Assembly (NCBI GenBank): GCA_002494135.1
Contig: DLBG01000129.1
Span: forward strand, 1-5,202
Length of the DNA stretch: 5,202 nt
Source: Lachnospiraceae bacterium UBA7027
GTDB taxonomy: Bacteria > Bacillota > Clostridia > Lachnospirales > Lachnospiraceae
Reading direction: 5' to 3'
Every line of letters starts with the position of its first letter. The first letter of the stretch is position 1. Made by a program: the position numbers and the translations under genes. Below are positions 5,026 through 5,202 of the stretch, piece by piece. The notes under the pieces are model-generated. The model saw nothing but the letters and a program-made list of their open reading frames with translations. It searched no databases and was not told the origin of the DNA.

Positions 5026-5202
5026 ATGGCTAGATCATTGAAAAAAGGACCTTTTGCAGATGCATCTTTACTGAAAAAAGTAGATGAGATGAATGCAGCA
5101 GGAAATAAGCAGGTCATCAAAACCTGGTCCCGTCGTTCCACAATCTTCCCTTCCTTTGTAGGACATACGATTGCGGTTCATGATGGAAGAAAGCATGTGC
5201 CT
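5026..5202 (+). CDS. rpsS: 30S ribosomal protein S19, 3'-truncated by window edge
   Basis: The first 59 codons of S19 are present; the family is about 92 residues long, so roughly a third is beyond the window. S19 binds 16S rRNA in the head of the 30S subunit beside S13. The N-terminal MARSLKKGPFADASLLKKV and the later KTWSRRSTIFPSFVGHTIAVHDGRKHVP are diagnostic. AAGGAGG at 5009-5015, 10 nt upstream, fixes the ATG. The gene follows rplB by 24 nt, which is the standard S10-operon order; rplV and rpsC would be expected next. Confidence 0.98.
   Translation, partial: MARSLKKGPFADASLLKKVDEMNAAGNKQVIKTWSRRSTIFPSFVGHTIAVHDGRKHVP

Overview
This window looks like a chromosomal piece of a Gram-positive Clostridia bacterium, most likely Lachnospiraceae. 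The basis is clean AGGAGG-type Shine-Dalgarno sites before nearly every gene, moderate-to-low GC with A/T-rich intergenic DNA, clostridial-type S10, L3 and L4 sequences, and an ISLre2/UPF0236-type transposase of the kind common in that family. The genus cannot be fixed from the sequence alone.

Layout. (1) Positions 1-1011 hold the 3' two-thirds of an ISLre2-family transposase gene; its reading frame is already open at base 1, so its start lies outside the window. (2) 1012-1137 is A/T-rich flank with one inverted repeat. (3) 1138-1546 is a self-contained unit: a strong sigma-A-type promoter, an 89-residue DUF4190-like membrane protein, and an intrinsic terminator. (4) 1547-1742 is non-coding: a GC-richer block with interleaved inverted repeats (possible dispersed repeat), then an A/T-rich tract. 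(5) 1743-2053 is a strong promoter and a leader of about 275 nt with several possible RNA helices. (6) 2054 to the window end is the start of the S10 ribosomal-protein operon in canonical order: rpsJ, rplC, rplD, rplW, rplB and a truncated rpsS.

The six ribosomal-protein genes all read forward. No intrinsic terminator is seen between them, gaps range from a 1-nt overlap (rplD/rplW) to 91 nt (rpsJ/rplC), and they are very probably one transcript from the 1743-1771 promoter. Their products are S10 and S19 of the small subunit and L3, L4, L23 and L2 of the large subunit.

The only part that may hold something not routinely annotated is the rpsJ leader. It has a long-range helix (10 of 11 pairs) enclosing a domain of about 100 nt, a hairpin that places the rpsJ Shine-Dalgarno in its loop, and an alternative pairing that would mask that Shine-Dalgarno and cannot coexist with the long-range helix. 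That arrangement suggests autogenous control by a ribosomal protein, as L4 does through the unrelated E. coli S10 leader, but this is inference from hand-found pairings. I see no CRISPR array, tRNA, rRNA or defence system here.
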